From Asterias rubens (lineage: Eukaryota; Echinodermata; Asteroidea; Forcipulatida; Asteriidae), in contig NC_047065.1 in the NCBI RefSeq assembly GCF_902459465.1, positions 16,035,634-16,099,633 of the forward strand: a stretch of 64,000 nt of DNA, in the 5' to 3' direction. Numbering within the stretch: the stretch's first letter is position 1; every line of letters begins with the position of its first letter. The position numbers and the translations under genes are program-made. Positions 22,131-58,855 of the stretch are shown in pieces. The notes beneath the pieces were generated by a model, which was given only the letters and a program-made list of their open reading frames with translations, was not told the DNA's origin and did no database searches.

Positions 22131-22636
22131 AAGAATGTGGGGAAAGTTTTGTTTGTGTAGTTACAAAGGGAGAAAACTTAAGTTATTATTTATGGCAATC
22201 GATCGCATAATGTTTACCTATCAACAACCTTTTAAAAAACATACATGATATAGTGGGAAAGAGGTTTGGCCCTTCAACCTAAGGTAGAGGGCCAAAATGT
22301 TAGACCCCTATAAAGGCTCAAGGGAGCCTTGATAGTTTCTAGAAGTAACCGGCGGTGTACCCGGGCGGACACAGGGGAGCCGTAGTAATTAGTTAGTTAT
22401 TTGATATGGATAAGTTTCTACAAAAAAAGATAACATTTTTACAAGTGTACTCAACATTCTTTACTTTTGTTGGTATTTACAATGGATAACTTTCAGTATG
22501 GCACCACCACTTTTTGTTTTTCACTAATTTTTTTTACAAAAAGGGATATCTCATTGAGCTTGAAGGTAAATTAGATATCGTAGGGGTCATTGGTTATTGA
22601 CCCTCATATTTTTTCGAACTCAAACTTTGACTCCAT

Positions 22637-23004
22637 TAAAGCCATTGGACACTTTCGGTAAACAATATTGTCAAAGCCCACACTTCGTGTATCACAACTT
22701 TATATATAAAATAACAAACCTGTGAAAATTTAGGCTAAATCAGTCATCGGTGTCTGGAGAAAATAACGGGAAAACCTACCCTTGTTTCCGCATGTTTCGC
22801 CGAGTCATTACATGTGTTTAAAATAAATCCGTAAATCTAGATGTCGAGAATTGATATTGCTTTAATTTTTTTATCAAAAAGTAAAGCATTTCATGGAATA
22901 ACATTTCAAGAGAAGTCTTTCACCATCCACCTTCTGTAAACCCTTTAAGTTATTTGTAAATCTGTGATTTTTTTTTTTTTCTGTTCCGAAAGTGTCCAAT
23001 GGCT
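22637..23004. mobile_element. Foldback element, family D (distant relative of A)
   Basis: TTAAAGCCATTGGACACTTTC at the left is mirrored by GAAAGTGTCCAATGGCT at the right. Interior blocks include CGGGAAAACCTACCCTTGTT and CATTTCATGGAATAACATTTC. A second copy with a different left half ends at about 39970. Confidence 0.75.
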
Positions 23005-23017
23005 GGATAGATGAGGA

Positions 23018-23160
23018 AAAGTTTCCGTATGGCGCCACCATTTTTTTCATTCGATATGAAATAATATAGTATCTAATTTACCTCAATGAATATCCCTTTT
23101 TGTAAAAATGAGTGAAAAGGTGGTGGCGCCATACAGAAAGTTTATCCATAGATGATTTTA
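23018..23160. mobile_element. Foldback element, family K
   Basis: GGAAAAGTTTCCGTATGGCGC at the left is mirrored by GGCGCCATACAGAAAGTTT at the right, and the internal arms ATATCCCTTTTTGTAAAAATG recur in other copies. A second complete copy is at 24580-24712, with fragments at 22475-22580 and 24415-24470. Confidence 0.82.
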
Positions 23161-23239
23161 AAAAATCATAGTTTTTGAATGTGAACAATTTTCCTGCTGT
23201 ACCAAAACTATGAAAGTGAAAACAATCACATGACCATAG

Positions 23240-23660
23240 GAGGTAGCCCACCTTGTTGAGCTGTTAATGGCTCCGCTTTTAACATCGGTCTCATCACTGT
23301 CGCCATTACAGCCCACCTTCGATACATGTCGCCCAAGAACGAGTCACGTGAAATGTAATTTTTTTACACGTTTTTTTAAACTAATTTTCAATCCATCACA
23401 TCTGGACAAAGTCATCATTTAGTAAGCCCTGGTATGTGTCATAGTAATTCCACAAATGTAAGGAATAAAATGAGGTATGTTGGAATAGTATCTTATAGGA
23501 ATTTTTTAAATGGGTGAAATTTGCAATCAAACTACCACGCATTTTGCGACCTTTGAAAACTTAGCGTTTTAGACATGTATGAAGGTGGGCTGTAATGGTG
23601 ACAGTGATGAGACCGATGTTAAAAGCGAAGCCATTTACAGCTCAACAAGGTGGGCTACAT
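23240..23660. mobile_element. Foldback with AGCCCACCTTGTTGAGCTG arms
   Basis: AGCCCACCTTGTTGAGCTGT at the left is mirrored by ACAGCTCAACAAGGTGGGCT at the right, followed by a second pair of arms around ACATCGGTCTCATCACTGTC. The loop of about 220 bp is unique sequence. Confidence 0.8.
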
Positions 23661-23678
23661 ACATGATATAGGAGGTGG

Positions 23679-24394
23679 GTCGCACTAAATACTGACAACT
23701 CACGACAACTCATGACAACAATTTTTAAATGCACTTTTACAGAACATTTGAACATAAGTCAACCGTTAAATATATGCACAAGAGTCATATGCACCCAAAT
23801 CACTTTAAAACTGTTGAAAAAATTGTATTTTTAACTGTAAAAAAGGTGTTTTTTACCCCGAATTTAGTAACGAACGGTAATATCCGCCATGTTGTCTTTC
23901 AAACACTTGGACGATTCTATTGTACCGCAGGGGTGATACAATATGCAAGATTATTTACCTTTTTAAAAAATGTATTTCATGGAGCTTAAAATAATATATT
24001 TAAGTTTCCCCTTTTAACTTTGAATTCCAGATAGCGGTTTAGTTACTAACATGAAAGAAAAAATCAGCAGCTAAAACCAAAACGAATAAATTACCTCGCC
24101 CCCTGCGGTGTAATAGAATCGTCCAAGTACGTTGAAAGACAAAATGGCGAATATTTCCGTTCGTTGCGAATATTTCCGTTCGTTACTAAATTCAGGGTAA
24201 AAAACACCTTTTTTACAGTTAAAAATACAATTTTTCAACAGTTTGAAAGTGATTTAGATGCATACATGACTCTTGTGCACATATTTAACGGTTGAATTAC
24301 GTTCAAATATTCTGTTGAAGTGCATATGATTTAAAAATTGTTGTCGTGAGTTGTCGTCGTGAGGGGTCGTGAGTTGTCGGTATTTAGTGCGACC
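23679..24394. mobile_element. Long foldback element with GTCGCACTAAATACTGACAA ends
   Basis: Arms of about 300 bp each, imperfect: GGTCGCACTAAATACTGACA at the left and TGTCGGTATTTAGTGCGACC reading into the right end. Internal matches include GGTGTTTTTTACCCCGAATT with its inverse, and GGACGATTCTATTGTACCGC with its inverse. No coding is seen. It is the longest foldback in the window. Confidence 0.82.
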
Positions 24395-24579
24395 GTAGGA
24401 GGTAGACACATTTTTTCATATCGTCGATTCAAATTAAAAAGTGGTGGTGCCATAGGGAAACTTTTCCCAGACTCCTGGCCAATCAAATGTTTTCAATTCA
24501 CACATTTGTTTTTTAAAATTGACACAACATACAACAATTAACAAGCAAGTCAATAAATAAATTAAGTTTCAATTTGGGT

Positions 24580-24712
24580 AACTTTCCGTATGGCGCCACC
24601 AATTTTTCACTCATTTTTACAAAAAGGGATATCTCATTGAGGTTAATTAAATACAGTATTATTTCATATCGAATAAAAAAGTGGTGGCGTCATACGGAAA
24701 CTTTTCCTTTAA
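24580..24712. mobile_element. Foldback element, family K, second complete copy
   Basis: AACTTTCCGTATGGCGCCACC at one end and GTGGTGGCGTCATACGGAAA at the other, with the internal AAAAAGGGATATCTCATTGA block. It matches 23018-23160 in inverted orientation. Confidence 0.82.
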
Positions 24713-25696
24713 TTTAAGCAAAGAAAAAGAAAATGCAACTTTGCATTCGCTTCGTTGTTCCGCCCTATTCAGTACTCTCTACTTACTAATAATAAAAAGA
24801 AATATGAGATGAGTATACAAACCTTTAGGTATCGTTCCACGTCCTACCAACCAACGAACGAAATAATCTTTTCAGTGATTTACACAACAGCAAACTTACA
24901 CAACAACAACACTTTTTAGTAACTTTTTGTTGATGAAATGAACAGTGTACACACTATCCATATGGGACGGGGAAATACACGACTAAATTTCCACGTAGTT
25001 TTTCGTCGTTCCCAGATCCTGTACAGTTGGGTGACATATGAAGGTGAGATCGATCATTTTAATGCAACTGCACACGAGGTTATACTATGACACACGTAGT
25101 CTGTTCTCTTATTCGTGCTGTGGTTGAAAATACATACTATGCATTTGGGAGCTAGACAATCACAAATATGGAGCGTCTAACCCGCAAAAATCAACAAAAA
25201 ACACAGTTGAAAAAACAATTACTCTATTTTTGTATGTAGAAATAGCATGGAAACAGTAACGGCTTTATTTTCTGTCTTGCACCTGTTAGTTTTGCCCTGT
25301 ATTTTTAATGTATGACATTGGGCCCAAACCACTAGACCACATAGATACTCAATAATCAAAGAGAAAAAAGTATGTATTATTCAGAAGATCATGAGCTGTT
25401 TTATTTATACATCACTTAAATGATCAGTAAATAAAATAAACCCTTCATGTTGTACATTATATTACATTCAAATTAACCTGATAATAAACTAAATGTATCT
25501 TTAAATAAAATGTTCTCAGTGCATTTAGTTTTAAAAATACTCCATTCTTAAAAATCACTGTTAGAATTAAGTTAAAATGTAATATGTTTGTGCGATGCTA
25601 ATCTGTATCCCATGTAACTTACTCAGTAGGAGACACAGAGATAAACCACAAGAATTAAAATAAACTGGCAACAGACAATGTAAATTAAATGCAAAT

Positions 25697-26070
25697 TAAA
25701 GGAACACGTTGCCTTGGATCGTACGAGTTAGTCTTTGAAAAGCAATTGAACCGTTTGTTATGAAATGTATATGGTTAGAAAGATAGGTTAAAAGTAGAAT
25801 ATAATGATCCACACAAATATCACTCGAAATTGCATGGTTTTCCTTTGCGCACTAACACGGTAGACAATTTTGTGGAGTCAAAGTTTTGACTACATAAAAT
25901 GGCTGATAGTGTTTCTTCGCGACGTAAAAGGAAAACCGTGCAATTACGAGGCATGTTTGTGTGGACTTTTATATTCTACTTTTAAATTGTCTATCTATCC
26001 ATTTGCATTTCATAACAAACGGTTTCAAACGCTTTTTATCTCGACAGATCCAAGGCAACGTTTTCCTCTT
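25697..26070. mobile_element. Foldback element, family C, copy 2
   Basis: AAAGGAACACGTTGCCTTGG at the left is mirrored by CCAAGGCAACGTTTTCCTC at the right. The centre has TTTTGACTACATAAAATGGC. It shares TATGGTTAGAAAGAT with the other C copies. Confidence 0.84.
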
Positions 26071-26366
26071 ATGTATATTGCTAATGAAATTCTATGAATT
26101 AAAATCTGATGGTCACCAACTCAATGAATACTGTCAGTACTTAATTCATCTTAAATATTTAGTTAAAATGAGCTTTTCAAACTTCTTATTTACAATTGAA
26201 TGTTTGGCTCATTTTGTTTACAATTGACACAATAAATTGATAGCACATTCACGAGATCATTTGTCATAACTTATCAATTATTAGCAATTTGTTTAAACAT
26301 ATAATAAATATTTATCAGTGTTTACTGAAATATTAAATATGCTGCAGTTACATACACTGTAGAGCC

Positions 26367-26531
26367 CGCTTCATACTTCCTGGGTATGCAAAACGAATCT
26401 TGAGGTCACAGGGCTGTTTTCGCAGCGAATGTATCGCAGGAGTTTAGCACAAGTGAACTGATGCAAATTATTCCTTCCGAATTTGTGACGTCAAAATTCG
26501 TTGTGCATTTGCAGGAAGTATGAACCTGGCT
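26367..26531. mobile_element. Foldback element, family G, copy 2
   Basis: CATACTTCCTGGGTATGCAA at the left is mirrored by TTGCAGGAAGTATGAACC at the right. The interior TTTGTGACGTCAAAATTCG matches 2449-2625. Confidence 0.72.
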
Positions 26532-26852
26532 TTGGGGTAGCATCACTCATTAGACTCTTAAGCACCCAGAATTATTAACTATTCAGTATTGCTTTCAACA
26601 AAATCCTATTCCAGTTTATCTGTTCTAATCCAAGTCCATGTTTACAAATACAAACCATGCGACCTCAAAAGAGGGCAAAGTCACTTTAAAATAAAATAAT
26701 AAGAATAAAAATTAAAAGAAATTAGAAGAAACACAGCACTCTGCATGACTTTAGCCAATAGGCCTAGTAGCCACCACCCCCAAATTGTGGGTCTAATAAA
26801 AGTTGTGAAGTTCGTAATAGACCCAGAATTTGGCGGTAAGCAAAGCCATGAA

Positions 26853-26999
26853 ATAGGAGACTTTACAACGCTAGGCGGCAGCAGACATACCGGGTAAATT
26901 TCCATTGTTTACGTAGTTCTGAACATGCGCATAATTCTGAGAACAATGGATTTACCCGGTAAGTCTGCTGCCCTCTATCGTCCCAGAAAGTCTCCCATT
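26853..26999 (-). mobile_element. MITE, family H, copy 1
   Basis: Reverse-oriented copy of the 147-bp element seen at 32584-32730 and 44071-44220, differing by about one base. The ends are AGGAGACTTT and AAAGTCTCCC, with internal arms around GCAGCAGACATACCGGGTAA. It is inserted in a family B-like element (CATGAAA | TTGAGCCCC). Confidence 0.9.
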
Positions 27000-27185
27000 G
27001 AGCCCCTATCTGTAAATTTAACCCTCATACTTCCCGAGAGGGCTATAGAAGTTTAAAAACCACTACTGATCTATTGTTTTTTAAAACAATAACAGAATGT
27101 GTGCAGCGTGTATTTCATTTCAGTTACTTCACTCAATAAAAATAAACAAAATAAAAATAATACATTATATACAATAAAACATACT

Positions 27186-27320
27186 GGGGTCGATTTCACA
27201 AAGAGTTAGGACTCGTCTTATCTTGAGTATCTCGTCCGAACTTAGGATTAATCTTAAGGGCTGCTACAGTGCAGGGTTGGGACTCGTCCAAAGTCCTAAG
27301 ATAAGTCTTAAGTTGGAAAA
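27186..27320. mobile_element. Foldback element, family L, copy 2 (diverged)
   Basis: GGTCGATTTCACAAAGAGTT at the left, followed by AGGACTCGTCTTATCTTGAG and later AAAGTCCTAAGATAAGTC. The right terminus is degraded. Confidence 0.65.
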
Positions 27321-27599
27321 GTTGCAGACCTTTTTGATCCCAAACAAATATTTTGTGAAAATTACCTCAAGTGGATGGTATGGAAGAAGCACCAGGATTA
27401 GAAAACTGTTTGCCCTAACAGACTCAATTCCACATATATTGAGAAGACACCCCTTCAGTTATCTCAGGAAAATTGTTTTAACACACATTACTACATTTCA
27501 GAACATTTCAAGTACTCTTTTTTTACCAATTTGGATAAGAAATCATACAGCTGGTAAGCAAAACTATTAACCAAAGCATGGAAGAATCTTGCTGAGCAC

Positions 27600-27880
27600 A
27601 AACTAAGTCACCAACCAAAAAATCATAACATTGTCAAGGAATATTGAAAGAAAAACCGCCCTCGTTGCACATGTTTGTGTGGTTTCAGGTGCCTTCAGGT
27701 GACGTCTTTTAATATTTTAGTGAGAAATTGCCTCTTTCTCAAAAACTACATTACTTCAGAGAGAGCCAGTTCTCCCAATGTTTTATACCATCAAAAGCTC
27801 TCCATTGCTGTACCAAGTGAGTTTTTATGGCAAAAATAAGTTTTTAGTATTACCAATAGTGTCCTGACAGTGTCTTTAAG
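27600..27880. mobile_element. Family A element, diverged and left-truncated
   Basis: AGAAAAACCGCCCTCGTTGC, then TTACTTCAGAGAGAGCCAG, then TACCAATAGTGTCC and GTGTCTTTAAG match the right two thirds of family A. Confidence 0.6.
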
Positions 27881-28111
27881 ATTTACTACTATGGAGATCT
27901 CAGTCCTCACCCATGCATCTTGCCATGAAACTGGAGTGGAACTTCCTTAAATGCTTAACACTATTTTTATGCTGAGCATTTGTGCTTACCGTCTATACGA
28001 AATCGAGGTTCAGATTAAACAGGTACCTTCGTTGGTTGGAATTGTCTGTTTTGTTTTTGTTTTTTGTTTTTACATTAGAGTGGTTTAATCAGATTGACTA
28101 CTATGGCCTTC

Positions 28112-53243
<25,132 letters not shown>

Positions 53244-54190
53244 TTTTTTTTTTTTTCGTGGTGGCGCGATTTATTCTTTAGGATGCAGGATCGAATGACG
53301 TTGAAATTCACCGAACTGACACGCGTGAATATAATGGCCGTCGGGTCGGTAGGGGTCACTGCGCACGTGATACTAGCTCCTTTTGGTAGACAAATTAATA
53401 AAACTCCGTGGAAAGTTCTCGCTCAGTTCCAACTCTTACACGCTATTTAAGTGGGTAGTTAGCCAGAGTACACGTCCAAAATGAAGCGTATATGATCTAG
53501 GATGACTACACTTCTGATGAACTAGCTTGTTGAGGTAGTTTAGTGGTCATAACATGACAAAACAACACAATTTCTACCGTTTGGTGGATGCTCAAAAATG
53601 GGACGAACCAAAACAATCAGCAAACTGCAGGCAGTGCGCGGACGCGAGAGGAAGGGGGGGCGCTATGCTAGATAAGCGGCTACGTTTGGACCATACCAAT
53701 ACACAAATAGGGTTGCTATAAACTTTGTTAATTAATTACACATCAATGATTGAGAATCCTATAATTTCTTTAAAATGTGGCAAACTATAATAAAGCAATT
53801 CAATCAGCATAAGGTTCAAATAGAAATATAATTCAAAGCATACGCTCCAAATAGGCTTTTACTTTCAAAGGAGAAGTATATAAAACCATGGAGGTCGAAA
53901 AACCTACCCTTATAAAAAATGAAACGTGCCATGGTCAGACGTAAATCATCAAACCGGAAAACACACACACACACCGCGGATTAAAACACTTTAGCAGCTC
54001 TGCATCATCATCTGACAGTGTCCTTTAAAAATGTACTGTTTACTCTAAGTCTAATTCATTGGTTAAACAATCAGGGGAAATGGACAAGATTGATCAATGC
54101 TAGTTTGTGATTCCGAACACAGCAGAGGTGTGACCCCGGACGGGTGCCTGAGGAGTGTGGTGCAGTTTGGGGATCAATTCTTGCTGCACG
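53244..54190. promoter_or_regulatory. Candidate bidirectional promoter between GPT and the C16orf87 homologue
   Basis: 947 bp separate the two start codons of these divergent genes, so both promoters and 5' UTRs must lie here or in undetected upstream exons. The block includes GTCACTGCGCACGTGAT with an E-box CACGTG, and a GC-rich stretch near 53630-53665. No TATA element at a convincing position was found. Promoter activity is inference from layout. Confidence 0.55.
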
Positions 54191-54226
54191 ATGGTGATGA
54201 AACAGTGTCCAGATTGTGACCAACAG
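54191..54226 (+). CDS. C16orf87: C16orf87 homologue exon 1 (12 codons)
   Basis: Only 36 coding nucleotides: MVMKQCPDCDQQ, then the donor gttggt. Its two cysteines form the first half of the zinc ribbon, and the second half comes from exon 2, so intron 1 cuts the metal site in two. The fit to the family across the junction (CDQQ | VPVACK) supports it strongly. Confidence 0.9.
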
Positions 54227-57200
54227 GTTGGTACATAAAAAAGAAAGAGGGATGTTGTTAGAGTCAGACAACTCGTCCGTCGTACAACTCGACCGTTTGG
54301 ACAAACCGATGGTTGAGACCATGATTTAGCTCCATATTGAGACTGTTGTAGCTCAACTGTCCGGCACTTCAACAGTTTGGACAATTCAATGGTTCGGACA
54401 ATTCAACGGTTCAGACAACTCGACGGTTCAGACAGCCTAGACTAGACTTTGACTTGAGACAACTCGACGGTTCAGACAACTCGACTTTAAGACACCTCGA
54501 CAGATAGCCAAGACAAGTGGATGGTTGAACGTTTGACCTCAAGGCTCAGTTACTGACTTGTAAACACAAATTTCCTGATATAAAAGTGTAAATCCTAACC
54601 CTAAACTAGTTGCAACAACGTAACCCTTCTTCGACAGTGAAGAGGAGGGTTACGTTATCGCAACTAACCCTAACCCTAACCCTAACCAGAGTAACCCTCA
54701 CCCTATAACACGAACCCTTACCCCAACCCTAACCCTAACCCGCCTGCACCCTTCCAGAGCCCCATGCTGAGGCCCCCGTCACAGCCATCCTCCCGTCGAC
54801 ATGTCTTGGTCCTAAGACGAGTTGTCTGACAGTTGAAAAAAAACGTCTGTCGAGTTGCCGAATGGTCGAGCTGTCTCAACCGTCGAGTGGTCCGAACTAT
54901 TAGTTGTCTAGCGAACCGAGTTGCCTGAACACCTAAAAAAGTATACAAATAACTTAACAGTACTAAATCAAATTTAGAAAGCCTGAGGAAGGTGTGAAGA
55001 TTCAAACTATGAAATGAAAGCCAAGCAAATTTAGATCATGCAAACTCAACAGGAGATGAACCAGGCTTAAAAAATGAAAGGGACACACACTGTGTGGCTA
55101 ACCCTTTCTTAAAGTTTTAAGACAATTTGTTTAGATGGTTGTTGTAAAAAGAAATCATAAAAATATCACATGCTTCATGGGGAAAAAAAAAAAAACCTAA
55201 AGCAGCCAGTGCCAGTTCAGTGTTGTCAGTCCCAGCTCCAGTGTTGTCAGTCCCAGCTACCAGCTCAAGGGATCGACAATTACGAGATCCTGACCCCGCA
55301 AAACGATTAGCTGCTCATGTGAATCGTGGTCGTGTTCCCACTTGAGTATGATCGCGCATTGATCCTCCTTTTGTGAATGGAAGTGGATCAAAAGTTAACC
55401 AATGAAAGGTTGTTCAAGTGTGCAGTGTGCATGTGCAACGTACTCGGGGCAAAATCAAGCAACAGAGTCCAGCATTCTCTTGAATGCGATCAGAGCATAC
55501 TTGAGAAGGTTGAGTCGTTAACCACCGGTTCTTTTCAGAACAAACACTATACAAAAGAAAGTTGTCGAGATGGATGGTGAAATCCGAAACTTCACCTAAT
55601 TAATTTTTAAAAATCTTTTAATTTCCTTCATCTATGATTGCAGGTACCAGTGGCGTGTAAGGCTTGTTATTGTGGCTATGAGTTCTTCCAGAGAAGGGTC
55701 TACCAAGCCAAACCAGACCCACCATCATCAGGTAATATCCAAGTCCAGTCTCGTGCAGGCAAATACAATACATTTGGTAGTCTCCCTGATTTACAATCAA
55801 CAAACGACTAGCAAAAGGGAGCAACTCAACTTAAGAAATGGAAATTGCTAGAGAATGATGTCGTTTTAATACGGCAAAATGTAAATTACTCAAATCAGCA
55901 ACCTCATAACCTCATGTTTCCTTTTGGGCCAATGAAAGTTTTTCAGTTGCCCATTTTTCCTGATTTCATGTTTTCATTGATCTTACACTGAAAGACATGA
56001 ACTAACCATTTTGGAAAAAAAACCACACCCCTTTTATATCCAAACCGCAAGTTTTCAAATTGTAGGTGTTGTAGAGACTAGAGAGACAGGTGGGGGCTTC
56101 TCTTCCCAGTCACACGAGGTAAAGAGGATACAGACGCTCTTTGCTTAGCTTTGCATCTTAATAATTTGTTTTGACGTTTGTTTCCATAGAAATAAACAAG
56201 AACAGAAGGACAGGTAGAGTGAAGAGGGAGAGGCCAGATTATTACAGCGCCAGTGAGTTTGAAACTCAGCTACGTCGGGTAAGTCACTCAGTCATTTTAC
56301 AATCTTTTTTGGTCGGTCGGGGCCTAGCGGTTAAGAGTACCAGACTAAAACTCTGGTGTTTCTGATCAGCAGATTGTGGGTTGTAGTCCCGGTTGTGACA
56401 CCGGTGTCCTTTAAGCAAGGCACTTAACCATGATGTTTGTCCTTCGGATGGGATGTAAAGCCGTTGGACCCAGTGCACTTTCCGAAAAGAGATGGGGTTC
56501 GCCCGGGTGTTGCTGGTTTTGGTAGCATATTGCACCACGACACCTTCAGAAAAAAAAAGTGATTACAAAATAATGCTATTATTCAAAAAGAATTAGTAGA
56601 TCATTTGTTTGCTCAGAAGGTAAAAATCGACTGTCTTCCAACATCCACTGGTAACCTCTTTTGTATGTGTTTCAGAAACTCAGAAAATATATTACTTTGT
56701 GCTATTACAAAAAGTATTGAACATGACTTAATTTACTCTTTGGTTCAGTTACTGTGGTAACATTTTTTGGAAATAATATTAACTTCTTATTGTGCTCCTT
56801 ACAGTTGTCCAATAAGGCTGAACGATGTGGGAGCACTAGCTCCGTCCCTAAAAGTCCCAAGAAGAGACACAGAGGACGTCCAAGAAAGAAAGGAACACTG
56901 AATAAAAGCTCCAAGACAAAGGTCAAAGGGGAGAGTTCAAATGCAGGTCAGCTCAGTATAAACAATGGCCCTTTTCTAATCAATGGCTTCCGCTCCAGAT
57001 TCGGCTAAGGCTAGCTTGGTGCCCGCAGTTGTTTGACAATTGTGGGGCTTTGAGTATGGGCTCAGGGCTTCAGGCGCGAGGACAGCTTTAAGCTGAATTC
57101 AAAGCCGAAGCTGTGGTTTTGAAAAGGGCTGTAGACTGTAAAGAAGGTCATGCATGTGCTCATGATTTGATGTATTGGTGCTATACCAAGGTCACTGATT

Positions 57201-58177
57201 CCGGCTCCACTGAAGCATTGGCTTAAAGACACTGGACACTTTTGGTAATTGTCAAAGACCAGTCTTTTCACTTTGTGTATCTCAAAATTTATGCACAAAA
57301 TAACAAACCTGTTGAAATTTATTCTCAATGGATCGTCAAAGTTGCGAGATATGAATGAAATTAAAAAAACACCCTTGTCACACGAAGTTGTGTGCTTTCA
57401 GATGCTTGATTTTGAGACCTCAAATTCTAAAGTTGAGGTCTCTCGAAATCAAATTCGTTGAAAAATTACTTCTTTCTCGAAAACTACGTCACTTTAGAAG
57501 GAGCCATTTCTCACAATGATTTATACTATCAACCTCTTCCCATTACTTGATACCAAGTGAAGTTTTATGCTGATAATTATTTTGAGTAATTACCAATAGT
57601 GTCCACTGCCTTTAAGTTCATGTAAGGGTTATCGTTGCCCATAGTTCAACTAAGTAAGTCCTGTTTGCTTTGCTTTGCTTTTGAAATGGCAAGGGCACCG
57701 AGGCATTTTCTTTATGGTAATGGGCACCTATGAGGAAACTGTTATATTTCTATTAGAGCATTTGAAGGGCCTCCAGAGGCATGGAGACAGTTGCCTTTGT
57801 TGCCTCTGTGAAGTATCAATCCTGAATTGCATGCAGTCTGTTGTCTTCCATGCTTGCCATTTTGGAAATCAAATTGCACACGAAAAAAATAAGGGGTGGG
57901 TTGGCATAGTTGTATCCTCACTAGGTTCTTTCATTTTGAAATAGTAGGATTGTATTTTACTGACTGTTTCTTTTCCTTCTGTGCATTCACCTCAGATGCC
58001 AAGGACCACAAAGAGGAGGACATGTACTCCAACCTGTCCACGGAGAACTCCTTTAATTACTGCGTCGTCTTAAGTGAGATCAACCGTAAGCTTCAGAGTC
58101 AATGGAATGGACCAGCAGACACCAAGAACGCCATGGTGGAAGATACACAGTATGTCTTCAGGGAAGGTGACACATAG
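54191..58177 (+). CDS. C16orf87: C16orf87 homologue (UPF0547 protein), five exons
   Basis: Exons 54191-54226, 55644-55731, 56190-56278, 56805-56946 and 57996-58177 join in frame to 178 residues (human protein 154, from memory). The N-terminus MVMKQCPDCDQQVPVACKAC, followed by YCGYEFFQRR, is the family's zinc-ribbon block (Cys6, 9, 17, 20). The middle is very basic and contains KRHRGRPRKKG, an AT-hook-like GRP core. The C-terminus has the conserved DMYSNLSTENSF and SEINRKLQSQW (family: IDIYANLSDEKAF, ALAEINRKI). The human protein has been reported to bind MIER/HDAC complexes in the nucleus; function is otherwise little known. ATG 54191 is the first after an in-frame stop at 54149. It is head to head with GPT. 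All introns are GT-AG with consistent phases (0, 1, 0, 1). Confidence 0.92.
54237..54930. repeat. Foldback of ACAACTCGACGGTTCAGAC-type units around a telomere-like core
   Basis: The left part (54257-54500) repeats units such as CAACTCGACGGTTCAGACA; the right part (54815-54925) carries inverted forms such as GACGAGTTGTCTGACAG. Between them lies the TTAGGG-like block. It lies in intron 1 of the C16orf87 homologue. Confidence 0.75.
54655..54745. repeat. Interstitial telomere-like (CCCTAA)n block
   Basis: CTAACCCTAACCCTAACCCTA followed by degenerate ACCCTCACCC and ACCCTTACCCC, then CCCTAACCCTAACCC. Just before it, AACGTAACCC...GGGTTACGTT forms a hairpin (54609-54664). Confidence 0.92.
56310..56545 (+). 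mobile_element. tRNA-derived SINE (Ser/Leu-like) in intron 3 of the C16orf87 homologue
   Basis: GGGCCTAGCGGTTAAGAGTAC head, GATTGTGGGTTGTAGTCC at the B-box site, then GTCCTTTAAGCAAGGCACTT, CCTTCGGATGGGATGTAAAG and TTCGCCCGGGTGTT, matching 15186-15601 on the other strand. Confidence 0.8.
57222..57616. mobile_element. Foldback element, family A, in intron 4 of the C16orf87 homologue
   Basis: TTAAAGACACTGGACACTTT at the left and AATAGTGTCCACTGCCTTTA at the right, with AAGGAGCCATTTCTCACAAT inside. Confidence 0.88.
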
Positions 58178-58306
58178 ATAAATATATCGGAGAGTGGATG
58201 TTACGTTATTTTTGCTTGTTGAGAGACTTAAAAGACTGTGTGATAGCAGTCAGTGACAGATTGCAAAATCTACAAAAGTTGAAGTGAGAAAGTTACATTT
58301 GTGTTT

Positions 58307-58312
58307 AATAAA
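58307..58312 (+). terminator. Candidate poly(A) signal of the C16orf87 homologue
   Basis: AATAAA 130 bp after the stop codon, on the coding strand. It is the first canonical signal downstream. Confidence 0.55.
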
Positions 58313-58855
58313 GGAACATCTTGTCCAAATCAAATAGGCAGAATTTGTCGGTAAGGAGAGCCATGAAAGTGGGCCCTGGGCTGGAAGAGATCATATTAAA
58401 AGCGCAGAATTCAGGCTATGAAACCTTTTTCAGGGCATTTAGATTAGAAGGTATACATATACAGTGTAGAAATCTGCAGCCAACCATGCCAGAATCTCCA
58501 CGGCAAACACCTCATCTTAACAAAGTGTACCAGGTTCTTTTACATACAGAGCAGAAGAGTGTTGGCTGAATCCCAGTAATGACACTTATGCACTTAACCA
58601 TATTTGCTTTGCAAAAAGTTGGGAAAGATTGCTTTCTGCTCTGACAGCCAGGCTCCTAGTTGATGATACCCATGCCTACATCCATTCAGACTGTGAAGGG
58701 GGTAACCGTGTTTCAGCCCCATGAGTAGGTGGCAGCTTGCCCCTGGTGACAGTTGATTTGGGTCTATACTCAAGTGTACAGCATCAGTTGTTAAGTGTAG
58801 ACCACACCCTTAAAGTAGCCTTGTTTGTCAGGCAATAACTCATAAATGTAATCCT

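Larger units (their letters stand above)
21239..28111. other. Intergenic region between the TRIM-like gene and GPT (convergent)
   Basis: Filled with a G-rich stretch (21300-21440), a SINE (21780-22130), K, D and A-type foldbacks (22470-24712), a long foldback (23679-24394), a family C element (25697-26070), and family G, H and L elements. No exon-like open frame with family similarity was recognised. The 3' UTRs of both genes should be here. Confidence 0.6.

Noticed and set aside
55377..55580. Open frame with CAVCMCN, considered as first exon of the C16orf87 homologue
   Set aside because: Its Cys spacing and flanks do not match the family, whereas the 54191-54226 exon fits the CPxC...CDQQ|VPVACK junction exactly.
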